A DNA stretch of 64,000 nt from Candidatus Korarchaeum sp. (GCA_020833055.1 JAJHQZ010000001.1:1-64000); one strand, 5' to 3'. Positions 27,169 to 37,517 are shown, counted from the first letter of the stretch. Numbers and translations: made by a program. Notes: generated by a model not told the origin, from the sequence alone.

Positions 27169-28530
27169 TCAGATCTTCACAAATTTTCTGAACCTCCCGT
27201 AGTTCACAGGGTCCCCTCTCACTCTAACTATGTAATTTGGGAGTAGGGGGGTCCCCTCATCGAAATGTATAGATCTACCGCTAGCATCATAGATACTCAC
27301 GACATCGTAACCGCAGGCCTCCCTGAGAGACGCTACAGTATAGCCTCTCATAGACTCCTCTACACGGAAGGCCAGGTAATGAGGAGAACCTCCTTTGAAA
27401 GTGGGTGGCTTTCTCAGGGACCTGAGATCCCATATCCTCTCTATAACTGAAGCTATTATTTTAGATGCGTTTCCATCCCCGAACGGGTTAGGCGCTCTTT
27501 TAAGTCTCTCTATTAAGTCCGCTTGATAGAGGTACTTCCTAACTAAGGATACTATAGCCGCTGGGTTCGTGCCGGCTATCTCCCCGAAACCCATCTCTAT
27601 GATCTCAGGCCTCTCTGTGTTCTCCCTCAAGATTATACAGGGCCTCTTAAGAGTAACGGCTTCCTCTTGAACTCCCCCAGAGTCAGTCATTATGAGATCC
27701 GAGGAAATAAGAAGCCCTAAGAAATCCAGATAGCCGAGAGGCTCCAGTATCCTGACATTCTTCAGGGACTTCAGTTTATTCCATAGGTCGAATGTCTTGA
27801 GTGCCTTCTGAGTCCTGGGGTGAATTGGCCAGACGAAAGTGATATCATCTAACTCCTCTAGAGCCTTCAATACCCCTATTAACTTATGCTCATATTCAGT
27901 ATTCTCCTTCCTGTGGAGAGTCAAAGTCACTAGGGGCTGAGCTCCGTCAAGGTCGAACTTCTCTAAAGTCCTCTTAGCGGAAACCTTCCTCAGGACCTTA
28001 GTAACGGAGTCCACTATAGTATTCCCACTCAAGAAAGTTGCCTTAGGGGATATGCCCTCTTCCATCAAATTTGAGAAAGCTCTGGATGTCGGTGCGAAAT
28101 TCAATGACGCTAAATGATCGGAGATCCTCCTGTTTATCTCCTCAGGCATCGAGAAATCGTAGCTCCTCAGACCAGATTCCACGTGGATGAAGGGGACTTC
28201 CATCTTAGATGCCGCTATCGCTGTCCCCAAGACGGAGTTAGTATCTCCTAATGCTATCACTCCATCGGGCTCATAACTCTCAATTATCTTTCCAATTTCT
28301 TTCATAACTGCGGATGTTTGTGATACCTGATCATCCGATCCTATATTGAGGTTAACGTGTGGTTCCTCAACTCCCAGCTCCTTGAAGAAAATGCCGCTCA
28401 TTTCCCAGTCGTAATGCTGCCCGGTATGAACTAAGAGAAGTTCCATCTCATTCAGCTTACTCAGGGCTTCATAGAGGGGCGCCATCTTGATTATCTCGGG
28501 TCTGGTCCCCACCGAGATGATCAGCCTCAT
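27169..28530 (-). CDS. wecB: UDP-N-acetylglucosamine 2-epimerase with TrkA-C-like tail
   Basis: It converts UDP-GlcNAc to UDP-ManNAc for surface glycans. From ATG 28530 (MRLIISVGTRPEIIK) the protein has 453 residues. The typical WecB core is about 1-365, with GTRPEIIK, HTGQHYD, ESGLRSYD, THRKEN-like TLHRKEN, and TDSGGVQEEA. A further domain (about 385-453, GYTVASLREACGYDVVSIYD...) resembles the RCK_C/TrkA_C ligand-binding fold. The open frame continues 56 codons upstream, but that part crosses the promoter and lacks family similarity. The divergent atpI promoter shares the 59-base gap. Confidence 0.9.
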   Translation of the reverse strand: MRLIISVGTRPEIIKMAPLYEALSKLNEMELLLVHTGQHYDWEMSGIFFKELGVEEPHVNLNIGSDDQVSQTSAVMKEIGKIIESYEPDGVIALGDTNSVLGTAIAASKMEVPFIHVESGLRSYDFSMPEEINRRISDHLASLNFAPTSRAFSNLMEEGISPKATFLSGNTIVDSVTKVLRKVSAKRTLEKFDLDGAQPLVTLTLHRKENTEYEHKLIGVLKALEELDDITFVWPIHPRTQKALKTFDLWNKLKSLKNVRILEPLGYLDFLGLLISSDLIMTDSGGVQEEAVTLKRPCIILRENTERPEIIEMGFGEIAGTNPAAIVSLVRKYLYQADLIERLKRAPNPFGDGNASKIIASVIERIWDLRSLRKPPTFKGGSPHYLAFRVEESMRGYTVASLREACGYDVVSIYDASGRSIHFDEGTPLLPNYIVRVRGDPVNYGRFRKFVKI

Positions 28531-28589
28531 CCATCTACATGGGAAAAAATCTTTTATTAAATATAGATGCACTGACTTAGGGTGACAGT

Positions 28590-30992
28590 GTGCTGAAACC
28601 CGAGGAGGTCCTGAAGTTCTACGCTTACACGACAAAGATGCACAAGGAGGATCTGGCTTCTGAGCTACTGAAATTCGATGAAGTTCACTTAGAACCACCT
28701 CAAGGGCTTCCCGGTGTGAAGCCTCCTCAAGATGTCGAGTCTAGGGAACTTGAGATGTATGAAGAGATCGTTAGGGCACTAGAGAGAGCCAGTGTACTCT
28801 CGGGAATCCCCTTATCACTTATAGTGAAGTCATCGGAGAGAAGCTCAGCGGGGGGAAATGACAGTAAATCGCTGATCTCGGAACTCGATGACATAGTGGG
28901 AGAATACCTAAAGATTAAAAAAGAGATAGAACTCTCGAAAAAAGCGAAGCATTTATTAAAAGAGAGGTCGGAGAAAATGAAAGAAATTGAGGAAAAATTG
29001 AGCGAGATCGAGGGAAAGATCTTGAGCTATTATAGCGCGGCTCTGGAAGTCGTAGAGGAAGATCCCTCGAAACTCAGGCTCGGAAGGGCCCTTCTAGAGA
29101 TTGATAGGGGATTGTTAAGATCATCTTCCCTCATCAAGATGGCCTCCGATAAATCCCTATCGCTCGAGGATCTCAATGAAGTAATCAAGAACGTCAGGGA
29201 ATCCCTGAAGGAAACTAAGAGTAGGATAAACGAACTCTTGTATGAGGAAAAAGATTTAATAGAAATTTCCAAAATATCTGAGAAAATAGAAGAAATAATG
29301 GGAAAAATGGATTATATTTTAAGTAGAATTGCTGAATGTAATTCTAAGAAGGAGAAGTTAGCTGAGCTCAGAGTAGTAGATTCCTTGTGGAAGAAGATGA
29401 GGGACAGCGTGAAGAGGGTTCCGGAGCTCAGCCCTATAATCGCTGAGAGGGAGCCCGTTATATCGAAGGTCTCCCAACAGATGAGCATGCTGGAGGAGGA
29501 AATTGATGCAATTGATTCTGAGATAAGGGATTTTATCGAAAAAATTTCAGAAGAATTCTCGAATATTAGAAAAGATTTCTCAACGGCTAGGGAGGGTCTC
29601 CTCTCGATAAAAGTGGTAGTCGCTGGTGAGGCTGAGAGGAGGGTGAGCGAACTAATAGAGAATGCGAAGCCCTTGATAGCTGAGAGAGGAAAAATTGAGG
29701 AGGAGATAGAAAATTTAAGCAAATTAGTAGATAAAAATTACATAAAAGACTTGAAGAAAAAGGAAAAAGATCTAAAGAGCAAAATAATTGAGATTTCAGC
29801 TGAGCTAGCTGCTATAGCGCTCAGCCTGAGGGAGAAGGCCTTGATGCAGAGGATCGGGATGCTCATGTATGAGGGAGAGGAGATATGTGTGATATCAGGC
29901 TGGGTTCCCAAATCCAAGAAAGAATCCATCAGGAGAAAGCTTGAAGAGAGACTAGGAGAATTCTTAGCACTCGAGTTCGAGGAGTCTGAATGGGAGGAAG
30001 CTCCCTCGAGGATCAGGATCCCAAATCTGATAAAGCCTATTAGACTCCTCACTCACAAGTTGTACGGTCTTCCATCGGTGAGAGAACTGGATCCGACTTT
30101 CCTCACTGCGATATTCTTCCCCTTGATGTTCGGGATGATGTTCGGGGACCTCGGTCATGGGATAACGCTCGCTCTATTCGGTCTTTTCCTATGGAAGAAG
30201 ACCAGCGGATCTATGAAGGAGCTAGGCGGAATTCTCTTATATTCAGGTATCGCAGCAGCTATCTTCGGCTACCTTTATGGAGCTTTCTTCTTCATGTCGA
30301 TCACTGAGCATCCCATCCTAAGCCCTCTGCATGATACGATGAGATTAATGGCTGTAGCCCTCATATTCGGTGCCCTCCAGATGTCCGTAGGCTTCCTAGT
30401 CAACACCACAAATAAGCTGCTTGAGGGAGACCTCTTCGCTGCCTTCTTAGAGTACAGGGGTCTCATGTCTTTCATAATGTACGCTGGCGCTGTTTATGCA
30501 GCTATCAGGAATAATGCGAGCATAGGGGGGACTTTAAGCGATCCATTATTCCAAGCTATGTCAATACCTCTCATGATAACATGCGTTGCACCTGTAATCA
30601 GATCCGTAAGAGAAGGTCATGGGGTAGGGGAGGGCCTCTCCGAGATGGTATCAACACTTCTAGAGAGCGTATTAGCGCTCTTCAGCAACTCACTCTCTTA
30701 CATAAGGCTTGCTGCATTCGCAGTTATTCATGAAGTCTTCGGTGTACTCACAACTCAGCTGATGTTCGGAAAGGAGGCGATTACTATCAATGAATTGGCC
30801 TCTCTCCTTAGTCCACTAGCGCTCATAGGTTTCTCCTTAATGAATATATTGATCATGGGACTTGAAGGGCTCATTTCATTCATACAAGCGACTAGGCTGA
30901 CGTTCTACGAATTCTTCACTAAGTTCTACAGGGCTTCAGGTAGGGAATTCAGGAGGGCCTCGGAGTTGATTGAGCCACTCGCACCTGAATAA
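28590..30992 (+). CDS. atpI: A-type ATP synthase subunit I (a subunit)
   Basis: The membrane stator subunit that forms the ion half-channels against the c ring. The 800-residue protein has a long cytoplasmic, coiled-coil-rich N-terminal half (1-480). About seven to eight transmembrane helices follow (500-770), with the family's FPLMFGMMFGDLGHG and NSLSYIRLAAFAVIHE motifs, the latter carrying the essential arginine. GTG start after GGGTGAC. It is expressed with atpK on plus, away from the rest of the complex. Confidence 0.95.
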   Translation: MLKPEEVLKFYAYTTKMHKEDLASELLKFDEVHLEPPQGLPGVKPPQDVESRELEMYEEIVRALERASVLSGIPLSLIVKSSERSSAGGNDSKSLISELDDIVGEYLKIKKEIELSKKAKHLLKERSEKMKEIEEKLSEIEGKILSYYSAALEVVEEDPSKLRLGRALLEIDRGLLRSSSLIKMASDKSLSLEDLNEVIKNVRESLKETKSRINELLYEEKDLIEISKISEKIEEIMGKMDYILSRIAECNSKKEKLAELRVVDSLWKKMRDSVKRVPELSPIIAEREPVISKVSQQMSMLEEEIDAIDSEIRDFIEKISEEFSNIRKDFSTAREGLLSIKVVVAGEAERRVSELIENAKPLIAERGKIEEEIENLSKLVDKNYIKDLKKKEKDLKSKIIEISAELAAIALSLREKALMQRIGMLMYEGEEICVISGWVPKSKKESIRRKLEERLGEFLALEFEESEWEEAPSRIRIPNLIKPIRLLTHKLYGLPSVRELDPTFLTAIFFPLMFGMMFGDLGHGITLALFGLFLWKKTSGSMKELGGILLYSGIAAAIFGYLYGAFFFMSITEHPILSPLHDTMRLMAVALIFGALQMSVGFLVNTTNKLLEGDLFAAFLEYRGLMSFIMYAGAVYAAIRNNASIGGTLSDPLFQAMSIPLMITCVAPVIRSVREGHGVGEGLSEMVSTLLESVLALFSNSLSYIRLAAFAVIHEVFGVLTTQLMFGKEAITINELASLLSPLALIGFSLMNILIMGLEGLISFIQATRLTFYEFFTKFYRASGREFRRASELIEPLAPE

Positions 30993-31035
30993 AAATTTAT
31001 TTTTTAAGCTGGATTGTGGAGGGGGTGATCTCACC

Positions 31036-31353
31036 ATGATCTCGAGGAGGAAGCTGGCCCTTTATCTCGCCCTGGGACTCCCGTTGCTGTTGCTCCCGCT
31101 ATCATTCTCTATAGTAGCGGCTCAACAGACAGCTACAGAAGAAATTAGTGGCTTAAAGTTCATAGGTATGGCTCTAGCAATCGTGGGAAGTACTATTGCA
31201 GCAGGTATAGCTTTGTATGGTGTGGCTATCGGAGGAAGCGCCCTTCTGGCTGAGAATCCTAAGGCTTTCACTCAAGTACTGATATTAGGGGGTCTGGCTG
31301 AGGGAGTCGCCGTTTACGGGCTTCTGGTGGCCTTCCTGATAATGGGAGGGTAA
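31036..31353 (+). CDS. atpK: A-type ATP synthase proteolipid subunit K (c ring)
   Basis: The rotor-ring subunit. The 105-residue product has a single helical hairpin (about 40-105). The ion-carrying carboxylate is E89, in GGLAEGVAVYG. Before the hairpin is an extra N-terminal stretch (1-30, MISRRKLALYLALGLPLLLL...VAAQ) with the look of a signal peptide. The open frame begins at 30970, but ATG 31036 has a GGTGATC site and avoids overlap with atpI. It lies 43 bases after atpI. Confidence 0.93.
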   Translation: MISRRKLALYLALGLPLLLLPLSFSIVAAQQTATEEISGLKFIGMALAIVGSTIAAGIALYGVAIGGSALLAENPKAFTQVLILGGLAEGVAVYGLLVAFLIMGG

Positions 31354-31420
31354 TAAACCCTCTCTATTATTTTAGAGTAAGAAAAATTATGAGGATATAG
31401 AAAGAGTATTTATAGATAAA

Positions 31421-32443
31421 TTATTCACCCTTAGGCGATAAGAGTTGATAGAGTATATCCTTGGAGACACCACTTATCCTACCGAAGAGCACAGTCCTGA
31501 GGCTCTGGGACTCCCACTCCGATGAGATCAGGTAAGATATTATGTAAGCCTCGCTCATAGGACTCATCATAGAGATCCTCACCGCTTCTGTATAAGCCCT
31601 CTTGAGTACTGAGTGCTCTATGACCCATGGCTCGCCTACATCTCTCAGGGAGTCCCTGACCTCAATGGATACTTCCCTATATGGAGCTATATTCAGGAGC
31701 TTATCTAAGAAGTCCGACAGATCTCCAGACTGATTAACGGCCTCTAATAACTTCTTGAAAGGGACCCCGGAGAGCGCTCTGATTATGAGGTCATTACTTA
31801 TCCTGAGATACTTAGCCTTGAGTAATAAGCCTAGGGTCATGTTCTCTAAGTAGGAGCGTATTATCTCATATAGGGGAGTGCCCCTCTTGAGGGGTCCGAT
31901 TAAGGAGTCTATGTAAGCCTTAGTCAGTATGAGATCCAGCTCGGATATATTCCTATCTCCAGAGAGCCAGTTCGATACCAAGGATGAGAGCTTCCTTTCC
32001 TCGATGAGATCGAGTAGATCCTCTAACCTCTCCGCCTTCGAGAGCTTAGCGGTATCGTACAAGTAGCCAGGATGAGGTAACAAGCTTACCCTCTCCAATC
32101 TACCGAAGAGCAGTGAGAATACGATCCTTCTGATGTTCTCAAGGTCGTACTTGCTCATGTAGACTCTGAGGATATTCTCCAGGGGGGAAGCTCTCGCTAT
32201 AGATATGAGCTTATTAGCTCTGATGAAGTTGACCCTCATAGTGACCTCCTCTATCTTGACGGGATCCGATAGATCTTCCGGCTTCTCGAAGAAGCCGCCA
32301 TAAGATGTCTGGGATATCTTATCGAAGAGAGCTCTATCATCCTCTATGAATATCCAAGACCTGAGTTCAGATGGATCTATCAAATGGGAGGAAAGGCCGT
32401 GTGTTCTAACTACGAGATACTTTATCTTAGCATTCCTAAGCAT
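31421..32443 (-). CDS. atpC: A-type ATP synthase subunit C
   Basis: The cone-shaped central connector (homologue of V-ATPase d) that seats the axle on the c ring. The 340-residue helical protein has characteristic repeats such as ENILRVYMSKYDLENIRRIV and a middle SELDLILTKAYIDSL. The ATG overlaps the atpD stop (TAATG). It is the last gene of the minus-strand ATPase operon, ending 67 bases from the atpK stop. Confidence 0.9.
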   Translation of the reverse strand: MLRNAKIKYLVVRTHGLSSHLIDPSELRSWIFIEDDRALFDKISQTSYGGFFEKPEDLSDPVKIEEVTMRVNFIRANKLISIARASPLENILRVYMSKYDLENIRRIVFSLLFGRLERVSLLPHPGYLYDTAKLSKAERLEDLLDLIEERKLSSLVSNWLSGDRNISELDLILTKAYIDSLIGPLKRGTPLYEIIRSYLENMTLGLLLKAKYLRISNDLIIRALSGVPFKKLLEAVNQSGDLSDFLDKLLNIAPYREVSIEVRDSLRDVGEPWVIEHSVLKRAYTEAVRISMMSPMSEAYIISYLISSEWESQSLRTVLFGRISGVSKDILYQLLSPKGE

Positions 32444-33060
32444 TACTCTCCCCTCTTTATCTCCCTATACTTCTTGAGCATGATGAACTCCTCAAGGGAT
32501 TCCTCCTCCAGCATCTCCTCTATGTACCTTATAGCGGCCTCATGATCCGGAATGACTATCTTCTCTAAAGCGTTCACTTTCCTCATAGTATCAGCTAGAG
32601 CAGTGGCAATCCTCTCAAACTTAGCTTCAGAATTCACCAAGGGCATCATCTCCCTTATAGCATCAGCGAATTTCCTAGAAGCAGCTATGACTACGGCATT
32701 TAGGGAAGGGGAAGTAGCTAGACTCAGACCGACGACCTTGATCTCTGGTACCTCTACCCCTATCACGCTCCTCACTCTCATCTCCGTGAGGAGAGGGGTC
32801 GTCAATAAAGCAGCTTTCTTCATCTCTTCAGGCCCAGCAGCTGAATAAGCGAGCCTAAGGATCTTATAAGCATCCTCGAGCTTCCTCTCTATATCGCTCC
32901 TCCTCTTGAGATCCGGTATCAGTGACTGGCACTCCCTGACTAACTGGTCCCTCTTCATCTTCAGAGCTTCCACTCCCGACTTGAGGAGCCTTGTCCTCTC
33001 CCTAAGCCTTATCAAAAACCCCTTTGTGGGGAGTACCCTCCCCACGGATCTGAAGCTCAT
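32443..33060 (-). CDS. atpD: A-type ATP synthase subunit D
   Basis: The central axle subunit. The 205 residues form two long coiled-coil helices at the ends (about 10-70 and 150-205). The N-terminal VLPTKGFLIRLRERTRLLKSGVEALKMKRDQL and C-terminal VNALEKIVIPDHEAAIRYIEEMLEEE regions match the family. ATG follows AGGTGATCTC. Confidence 0.95.
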   Translation of the reverse strand: MSFRSVGRVLPTKGFLIRLRERTRLLKSGVEALKMKRDQLVRECQSLIPDLKRRSDIERKLEDAYKILRLAYSAAGPEEMKKAALLTTPLLTEMRVRSVIGVEVPEIKVVGLSLATSPSLNAVVIAASRKFADAIREMMPLVNSEAKFERIATALADTMRKVNALEKIVIPDHEAAIRYIEEMLEEESLEEFIMLKKYREIKRGE

Positions 33061-33064
33061 GAGA

Positions 33065-34462
33065 TCACCTTTCCACTAGGAGCCTCCTCCTCGGGTGGTA
33101 CTTGCTTATGGTCTTCTCACTTATCCTAGTGAGCTCGGACTCCGGGAGGATTGATAGTATGTCCCATGCTATGTTGAGCGTCTCCTCTATAGTTCTCCTC
33201 TCCTTGAAACCCTGGGAAACGAATTCTCTCTCAAACCTCCTGGCAAATTCCAAGTACAGCCTCTCCCTCTGGCTGAGCCCAGCCTCTCCAACTATCTGGA
33301 CGAGCTCTCTAGCCTTGGTTCCCTGGCTATATGCAGCATAAAGTTGATCAGATACTTCCTTGTGATCCTCTCTAGTCTTCCCAGGTCCTATCCCATCCTT
33401 CATCAACCTGCTGAGGCTGGGCAGCACGTTGATAGGTGGATATATCCCCCTGTTATGCAGATCGAGATCCAAGAATATCTGCCCTTCAGTTATGTAACCC
33501 GTGAGATCTGGGATCGGGTGAGTCAAATCCCCTCCGGGCATCGTGAGTATCGGCATGAATGTTATCGAACCTGGTCTACCGATGATCCTACCAGCCCTCT
33601 CGTATATGCTAGCTAGATCGCTGTACATGTATCCCGGATACCCCTTCCTGCTCGGGACCTCTTCTCTAGCTGAGCTGAGTTCTCGTAAAGCTTCGCAGTA
33701 ATTTGTCATATCATCGATTATTACTAGGACATCCATCCCTAGATCAAATGCTAGATACTCAGCTACCGTTAGGGCAACTCTAGGTGTAGTTATCCTCTCA
33801 ATAACAGGATCGTTTGCAAGATTTAGAAAGAGAACAGACCTACTTAAGGCCCCAAATTCCTCAAATTGTCTCCTGAAGAAGAGAACATCGTCATACTTGA
33901 GTCCCACGGCGGCGAATACTATGGAGAATTTCTCCTCCCTCCCGAGGACGACGGCTTGTCTCGCTATCTGAGCAGCGACTTCATTGTGCGGGAGCCCTGA
34001 TTCCGAGAATATAGGCAACTTCTGACCCCTTATCAAACTGAGCATACCATCTATTGCGCTTATCCCTGTCTCTATGAACTCATCGGGGTAATCCCTCTTC
34101 ACAGGGTTTATCGGTGCCCCGTTTATGTCCCTGAAATCCTCCGCCCTTATTTGGGGGCCTCCATCGATGGGCTCACCCGCCCCATTGAAGACCCTGCCGA
34201 GGACTTCATCGGATACAGGTATCTTGAGAGTCGATCCAGTGAACTTGACTATCGCATTAGTATCTAGCCCCTCGGTATCCCCTAGTATCTGTATGACGAC
34301 TTTATCCCTCCCGGCCTCTAGTACCTGGCCGAGCCACTCCCTCCCGTCCTCGGAGTATATCCTGACCACTTCCTCGTAAGCTACGCCCGGAACCCCCCTC
34401 ATTATGACGAGGGGGCCCTTAACTTGATCTATACCTCTGAAAGCGAGTCCTTTGATAGACAT
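33065..34462 (-). CDS. atpB: A-type ATP synthase subunit B
   Basis: The regulatory, non-catalytic nucleotide-binding subunit of the A1 head. At 465 residues it has the expected domains but no Walker A loop; its place is taken by [52 protein letters not shown] is conserved (given here for its position near residues 290-325). Its start immediately follows the atpA stop. Confidence 0.97.
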   Translation of the reverse strand: MSIKGLAFRGIDQVKGPLVIMRGVPGVAYEEVVRIYSEDGREWLGQVLEAGRDKVVIQILGDTEGLDTNAIVKFTGSTLKIPVSDEVLGRVFNGAGEPIDGGPQIRAEDFRDINGAPINPVKRDYPDEFIETGISAIDGMLSLIRGQKLPIFSESGLPHNEVAAQIARQAVVLGREEKFSIVFAAVGLKYDDVLFFRRQFEEFGALSRSVLFLNLANDPVIERITTPRVALTVAEYLAFDLGMDVLVIIDDMTNYCEALRELSSAREEVPSRKGYPGYMYSDLASIYERAGRIIGRPGSITFMPILTMPGGDLTHPIPDLTGYITEGQIFLDLDLHNRGIYPPINVLPSLSRLMKDGIGPGKTREDHKEVSDQLYAAYSQGTKARELVQIVGEAGLSQRERLYLEFARRFEREFVSQGFKERRTIEETLNIAWDILSILPESELTRISEKTISKYHPRRRLLVER

Positions 34463-36250
34463 CTACCTCACCTCCGCCAACAGGGATGATATCTCCGCCT
34501 CGAGCTGGGAGATAGCATCCCTCACAGCTGCCTCAAACTCCTCCTCAGGTACGAACTTGAGCCTCCTCAAGAGCCCGAGGGATCTCATCTCAGCTATCTT
34601 AGACATCGGGACGCCCGCCTCTATTAGAGGCTTAGCTCTATCATAGAACTCGAGTAATGTCTTGAGGAGGATCGCTTGCTTCTTGGGGGAACAGTAAGTA
34701 TCGACCTCATGGTACGCACTCTGAACTAAGAATCCCTCCTTTATGAGCTCAGCGGACAGGAGAACGAGTCTGTTCTCGTCGGAAAGGGCTGCCTCACCCA
34801 CTACTCTGGCGACTTCCTCTAAACCAGATGCTGCTTGCAGTAAGGACATAGCTCTCTCCCTGTATTCGATCATATCGTGACCTGTCGCATTTATCCACCA
34901 GTTCCTCAAGGCAGGAGCATATTTTGAGAAGCTTCTAAGCCAATTTATCGATGGGAAGTGCCTCTTAAATGCGAGATCTTTATCGAGAGCCCAGAAAGCG
35001 CCTACATATCTCATCGTGTGCTGAGTCACTGGCTCATTGAGGTCGCCTCCGGAGGGACTGACAGCACCGATTATAGCTATAGAACCTATCTCATCCCTAT
35101 TCCCGATTACCTTAACTCTCCCAGCCCTCTCATAGAAGGAAGCTATGAAGTCCGGCAGATAGGCAGGGAACCCCTTCTCGGATGGTATCTCCTCCAATCT
35201 GGAGCTCAACTCCCTCAGGGCTTCGGCCCATCTCGAAGTAGAATCAGCTGTCAGCACTACGTGAAGTCCCATATCCCTATAGTACTCAGCGTACGTGACC
35301 CCCATGAATATACTAGCCTCTCTCGCGGGCACCGGCATATTGCTAGTATTAGCTATGAGGATACTCCTCTCCAATAATGGCCTCCCCGTCTTGGGATCCA
35401 CTAACTTCGGGAATGTATGGAGAAGGTCTGTCATCTCATTACCCCTCTCCCCGCATCCGACGTAGACGACTACATCAGCATCAGCCCACTTCGATATCTG
35501 ATGTAAAGTGACAGTTTTCCCGGTCCCGAAGCCTCCCGGAACGGCGGAGGTCCCTCCCTTGACTATCGGGAAGAACGTATCTATGACCCTCTGACCAGTG
35601 ATCAAGAGTTCGCTAGGGTCTAATTTCTCTTTGAATGGTCTTGGGTTTCTCACAGGCCATTTTTGATACATCTTAAGCTCCTCTTTTCCTCCAATATGCT
35701 CTATTAGGGCGATCCCTTCCTCTATTGTGTAATCTCCCTCCGGATAAATCTCCAAGACTCTAGCCCTCGGAATATTGGGCGGGAGCATTATCTTATGGTC
35801 TATCGGTCCCTCCTTGACCTTCCCGAGGACATCCCCTTGGTGAATTAAATCGCCCCGCTTCACCTGAGGTACCCAGTGCCACTTCCTATCTCTGGGTAGT
35901 GTCGGGGATTTGATCCCCCTGACTATGAAAGGACCTCCTGCTTTCCCAGCGATTACCTCTAATGGTCTACCGAGTCCATCTAGCACCTGCCCCAGCAACC
36001 CAGGCCCTAGCTCAGCTGAAAGCGGCTCTCCAGTCCTCTCAACAGGCTCTCCTGCTTTAACACCGCCCGTAGGTTCATATACTTGTATGATAGCTCTATC
36101 CCCCTCTATCCTCACGATCTCCCCTATCAGTCTCTCCTCCCCGACGTAAACGACCTCTCTTATTTTCGAGCCCCTCATCCCCTCAGCTATAACGACGGGC
36201 CCCTTCACATGGACTATGACGCCCCTCTCAACATAAGCTTGCTCTAACAT
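34463..36250 (-). CDS. atpA: A-type ATP synthase subunit A (catalytic)
   Basis: The catalytic subunit of the A1 head. The 595 residues include the bulge domain typical of A/V-type enzymes (about 110-195), Walker A GGFGTGKT (about 237-244), GCGERGNEM and SRWAEALRE. There is no intein, unlike some archaeal atpA genes. The order F-H-E-A-B-D-C places it centrally. It starts ATG one base after the atpE stop region. Confidence 0.97.
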   Translation of the reverse strand: MLEQAYVERGVIVHVKGPVVIAEGMRGSKIREVVYVGEERLIGEIVRIEGDRAIIQVYEPTGGVKAGEPVERTGEPLSAELGPGLLGQVLDGLGRPLEVIAGKAGGPFIVRGIKSPTLPRDRKWHWVPQVKRGDLIHQGDVLGKVKEGPIDHKIMLPPNIPRARVLEIYPEGDYTIEEGIALIEHIGGKEELKMYQKWPVRNPRPFKEKLDPSELLITGQRVIDTFFPIVKGGTSAVPGGFGTGKTVTLHQISKWADADVVVYVGCGERGNEMTDLLHTFPKLVDPKTGRPLLERSILIANTSNMPVPAREASIFMGVTYAEYYRDMGLHVVLTADSTSRWAEALRELSSRLEEIPSEKGFPAYLPDFIASFYERAGRVKVIGNRDEIGSIAIIGAVSPSGGDLNEPVTQHTMRYVGAFWALDKDLAFKRHFPSINWLRSFSKYAPALRNWWINATGHDMIEYRERAMSLLQAASGLEEVARVVGEAALSDENRLVLLSAELIKEGFLVQSAYHEVDTYCSPKKQAILLKTLLEFYDRAKPLIEAGVPMSKIAEMRSLGLLRRLKFVPEEEFEAAVRDAISQLEAEISSLLAEVR

Positions 36251-36874
36251 CTAAATCCCCCCGAAGATCCTCTCAATTATATAAGGCATCTTCCTCTCTA
36301 GATAGCCTCTCAGCCTGCCATCGAAGGTATTGTAATACCTCCTCTCATCTCTAGAATCCCTCAGGATTACCCCACCTATTATCGGCAGGCTCCTAGGATC
36401 GACTTTAACATTCGCACCTAGCTCCCTAGCTATCTCCTCTAGAAGCTCTCTATCCTTCTCCCTCCCGATCAAGTAAATCTCTCCCCCTCCTAGAGCCTTT
36501 ATGCCTTCTAGACAGTAATCCCTCAGGATCTCACGATAGTCCCAGTTAGGATCCTCACCATCAGCTATAGATTGGAGTCTTTCCTGCAATAACCTAATTA
36601 GATCATCGATAATTTCCTTCTTCACTCTTAAAATCCTTTGATTTGCTTCTACTTCAGCAGCACTCTTTCTCCTAGCGATCTCTTCCCTCATCTCCCTCTC
36701 AGCTCTCTCCCTCCTAGCTCTCACTATCTGCTCAGCTTCTCTCTTAGCTGACTCCACTATCTCCCTCGCTCTCCTCCGGGCTTCCCCTAGTATGGCCCCG
36801 GCTCTATCTTCCGCTACCTTCAGGATAGCTCTAACGATAGCTTGAGAATCCGCGACTTCAGTGACTTCACTCAC
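36251..36874 (-). CDS. atpE: A-type ATP synthase subunit E
   Basis: A peripheral stalk subunit. The 207-residue protein has a long, charged N-terminal helix (about 10-95) that pairs with subunit H, and a C-terminal alpha/beta head. ATG overlaps the atpH stop by 8 bases. The neighbours on both sides are ATPase genes. Confidence 0.92.
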   Translation of the reverse strand: MSEVTEVADSQAIVRAILKVAEDRAGAILGEARRRAREIVESAKREAEQIVRARRERAEREMREEIARRKSAAEVEANQRILRVKKEIIDDLIRLLQERLQSIADGEDPNWDYREILRDYCLEGIKALGGGEIYLIGREKDRELLEEIARELGANVKVDPRSLPIIGGVILRDSRDERRYYNTFDGRLRGYLERKMPYIIERIFGGI

Positions 36875-37163
36875 CGTATATCACCTCCCTCAATATCTCA
36901 TCTAAGACCTCTCTCATCCTCTCCATAGCTCTCTTCCTCAATTCCTCAGATCTCTTATTGGCCTCGTTGAGGAGCCTCTCCTCATCCCTCGTTATCTCCT
37001 CCAATAAGGTGAGTTCTATGGGCATCTTCCTCGCTTCCTCTATTATCCTCTTTGCTTCCTCCTCTGCGCTCTCTATTATCCTCTTTGCTTCCTCCTGAGC
37101 GCTTTCTATTATCCTAGAGGCTTCTCTCTCAGCCTCCATTATTAATTCAACTAATCTGGGCAT
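36867..37163 (-). CDS. atpH: A-type ATP synthase subunit H
   Basis: The second peripheral stalk subunit, a right-handed coiled-coil partner of E. The 98 residues are almost all helix with undecad repeats (IIESAQEEAKR, IIESAEEEAKR). These two are encoded by a near-perfect 33-base tandem duplication at 37042-37107. ATG start with GGTGATATC upstream. Confidence 0.85.
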   Translation of the reverse strand: MPRLVELIMEAEREASRIIESAQEEAKRIIESAEEEAKRIIEEARKMPIELTLLEEITRDEERLLNEANKRSEELRKRAMERMREVLDEILREVIYGE

Positions 37164-37172
37164 GATATCACC

Positions 37173-37517
37173 CTAGAACCTCAATTCCTCACTTCCAAGG
37201 GCTCTTGCCAATAAAGAGGATAGTTCCCTCAATCTAACCCCTCTAGATCCCTCCATATCCGGGACAATAGCAAAAATAGGTTTATTTTTACCTCTCCTTA
37301 AGAGATCTTCTCTATAATCACTTATTTCCTCTGCGACCCTTTCATTTACGAAGACCATATGAGGCAGATCGTTTTCGTTCTCCCTGAAGAACTTAATTAG
37401 GGAACTCCTCCCCTTCAGGACCTTGCTAGAAATTCCTATCATCTCGAATGCGAGAGCGAGGATCTCGTCATCAGTTACGGCGATTGGGGAACTGGCTATA
37501 CTTCCCCTTTCACTCAT
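37173..37517 (-). CDS. atpF: A-type ATP synthase subunit F
   Basis: A small central-stalk subunit binding subunit D. The 114-residue protein shows the CheY-like fold pattern: IAVTDDEILALAFEMIGI, MVFVNERVAEEISDYR and IFAIVPDMEGSRG. It is the first gene of the minus operon. A TATA-like TTTTATATTC lies about 37544-37553 on minus, giving a leader of roughly 10 bases. Confidence 0.9.
   Translation of the reverse strand: MSERGSIASSPIAVTDDEILALAFEMIGISSKVLKGRSSLIKFFRENENDLPHMVFVNERVAEEISDYREDLLRRGKNKPIFAIVPDMEGSRGVRLRELSSLLARALGSEELRF

Noticed and set aside
28531-28698. 56-codon N-terminal extension of the 2-epimerase
   Set aside because: It crosses the divergent atpI promoter and start, and the conserved epimerase N-terminus begins exactly at ATG 28530.
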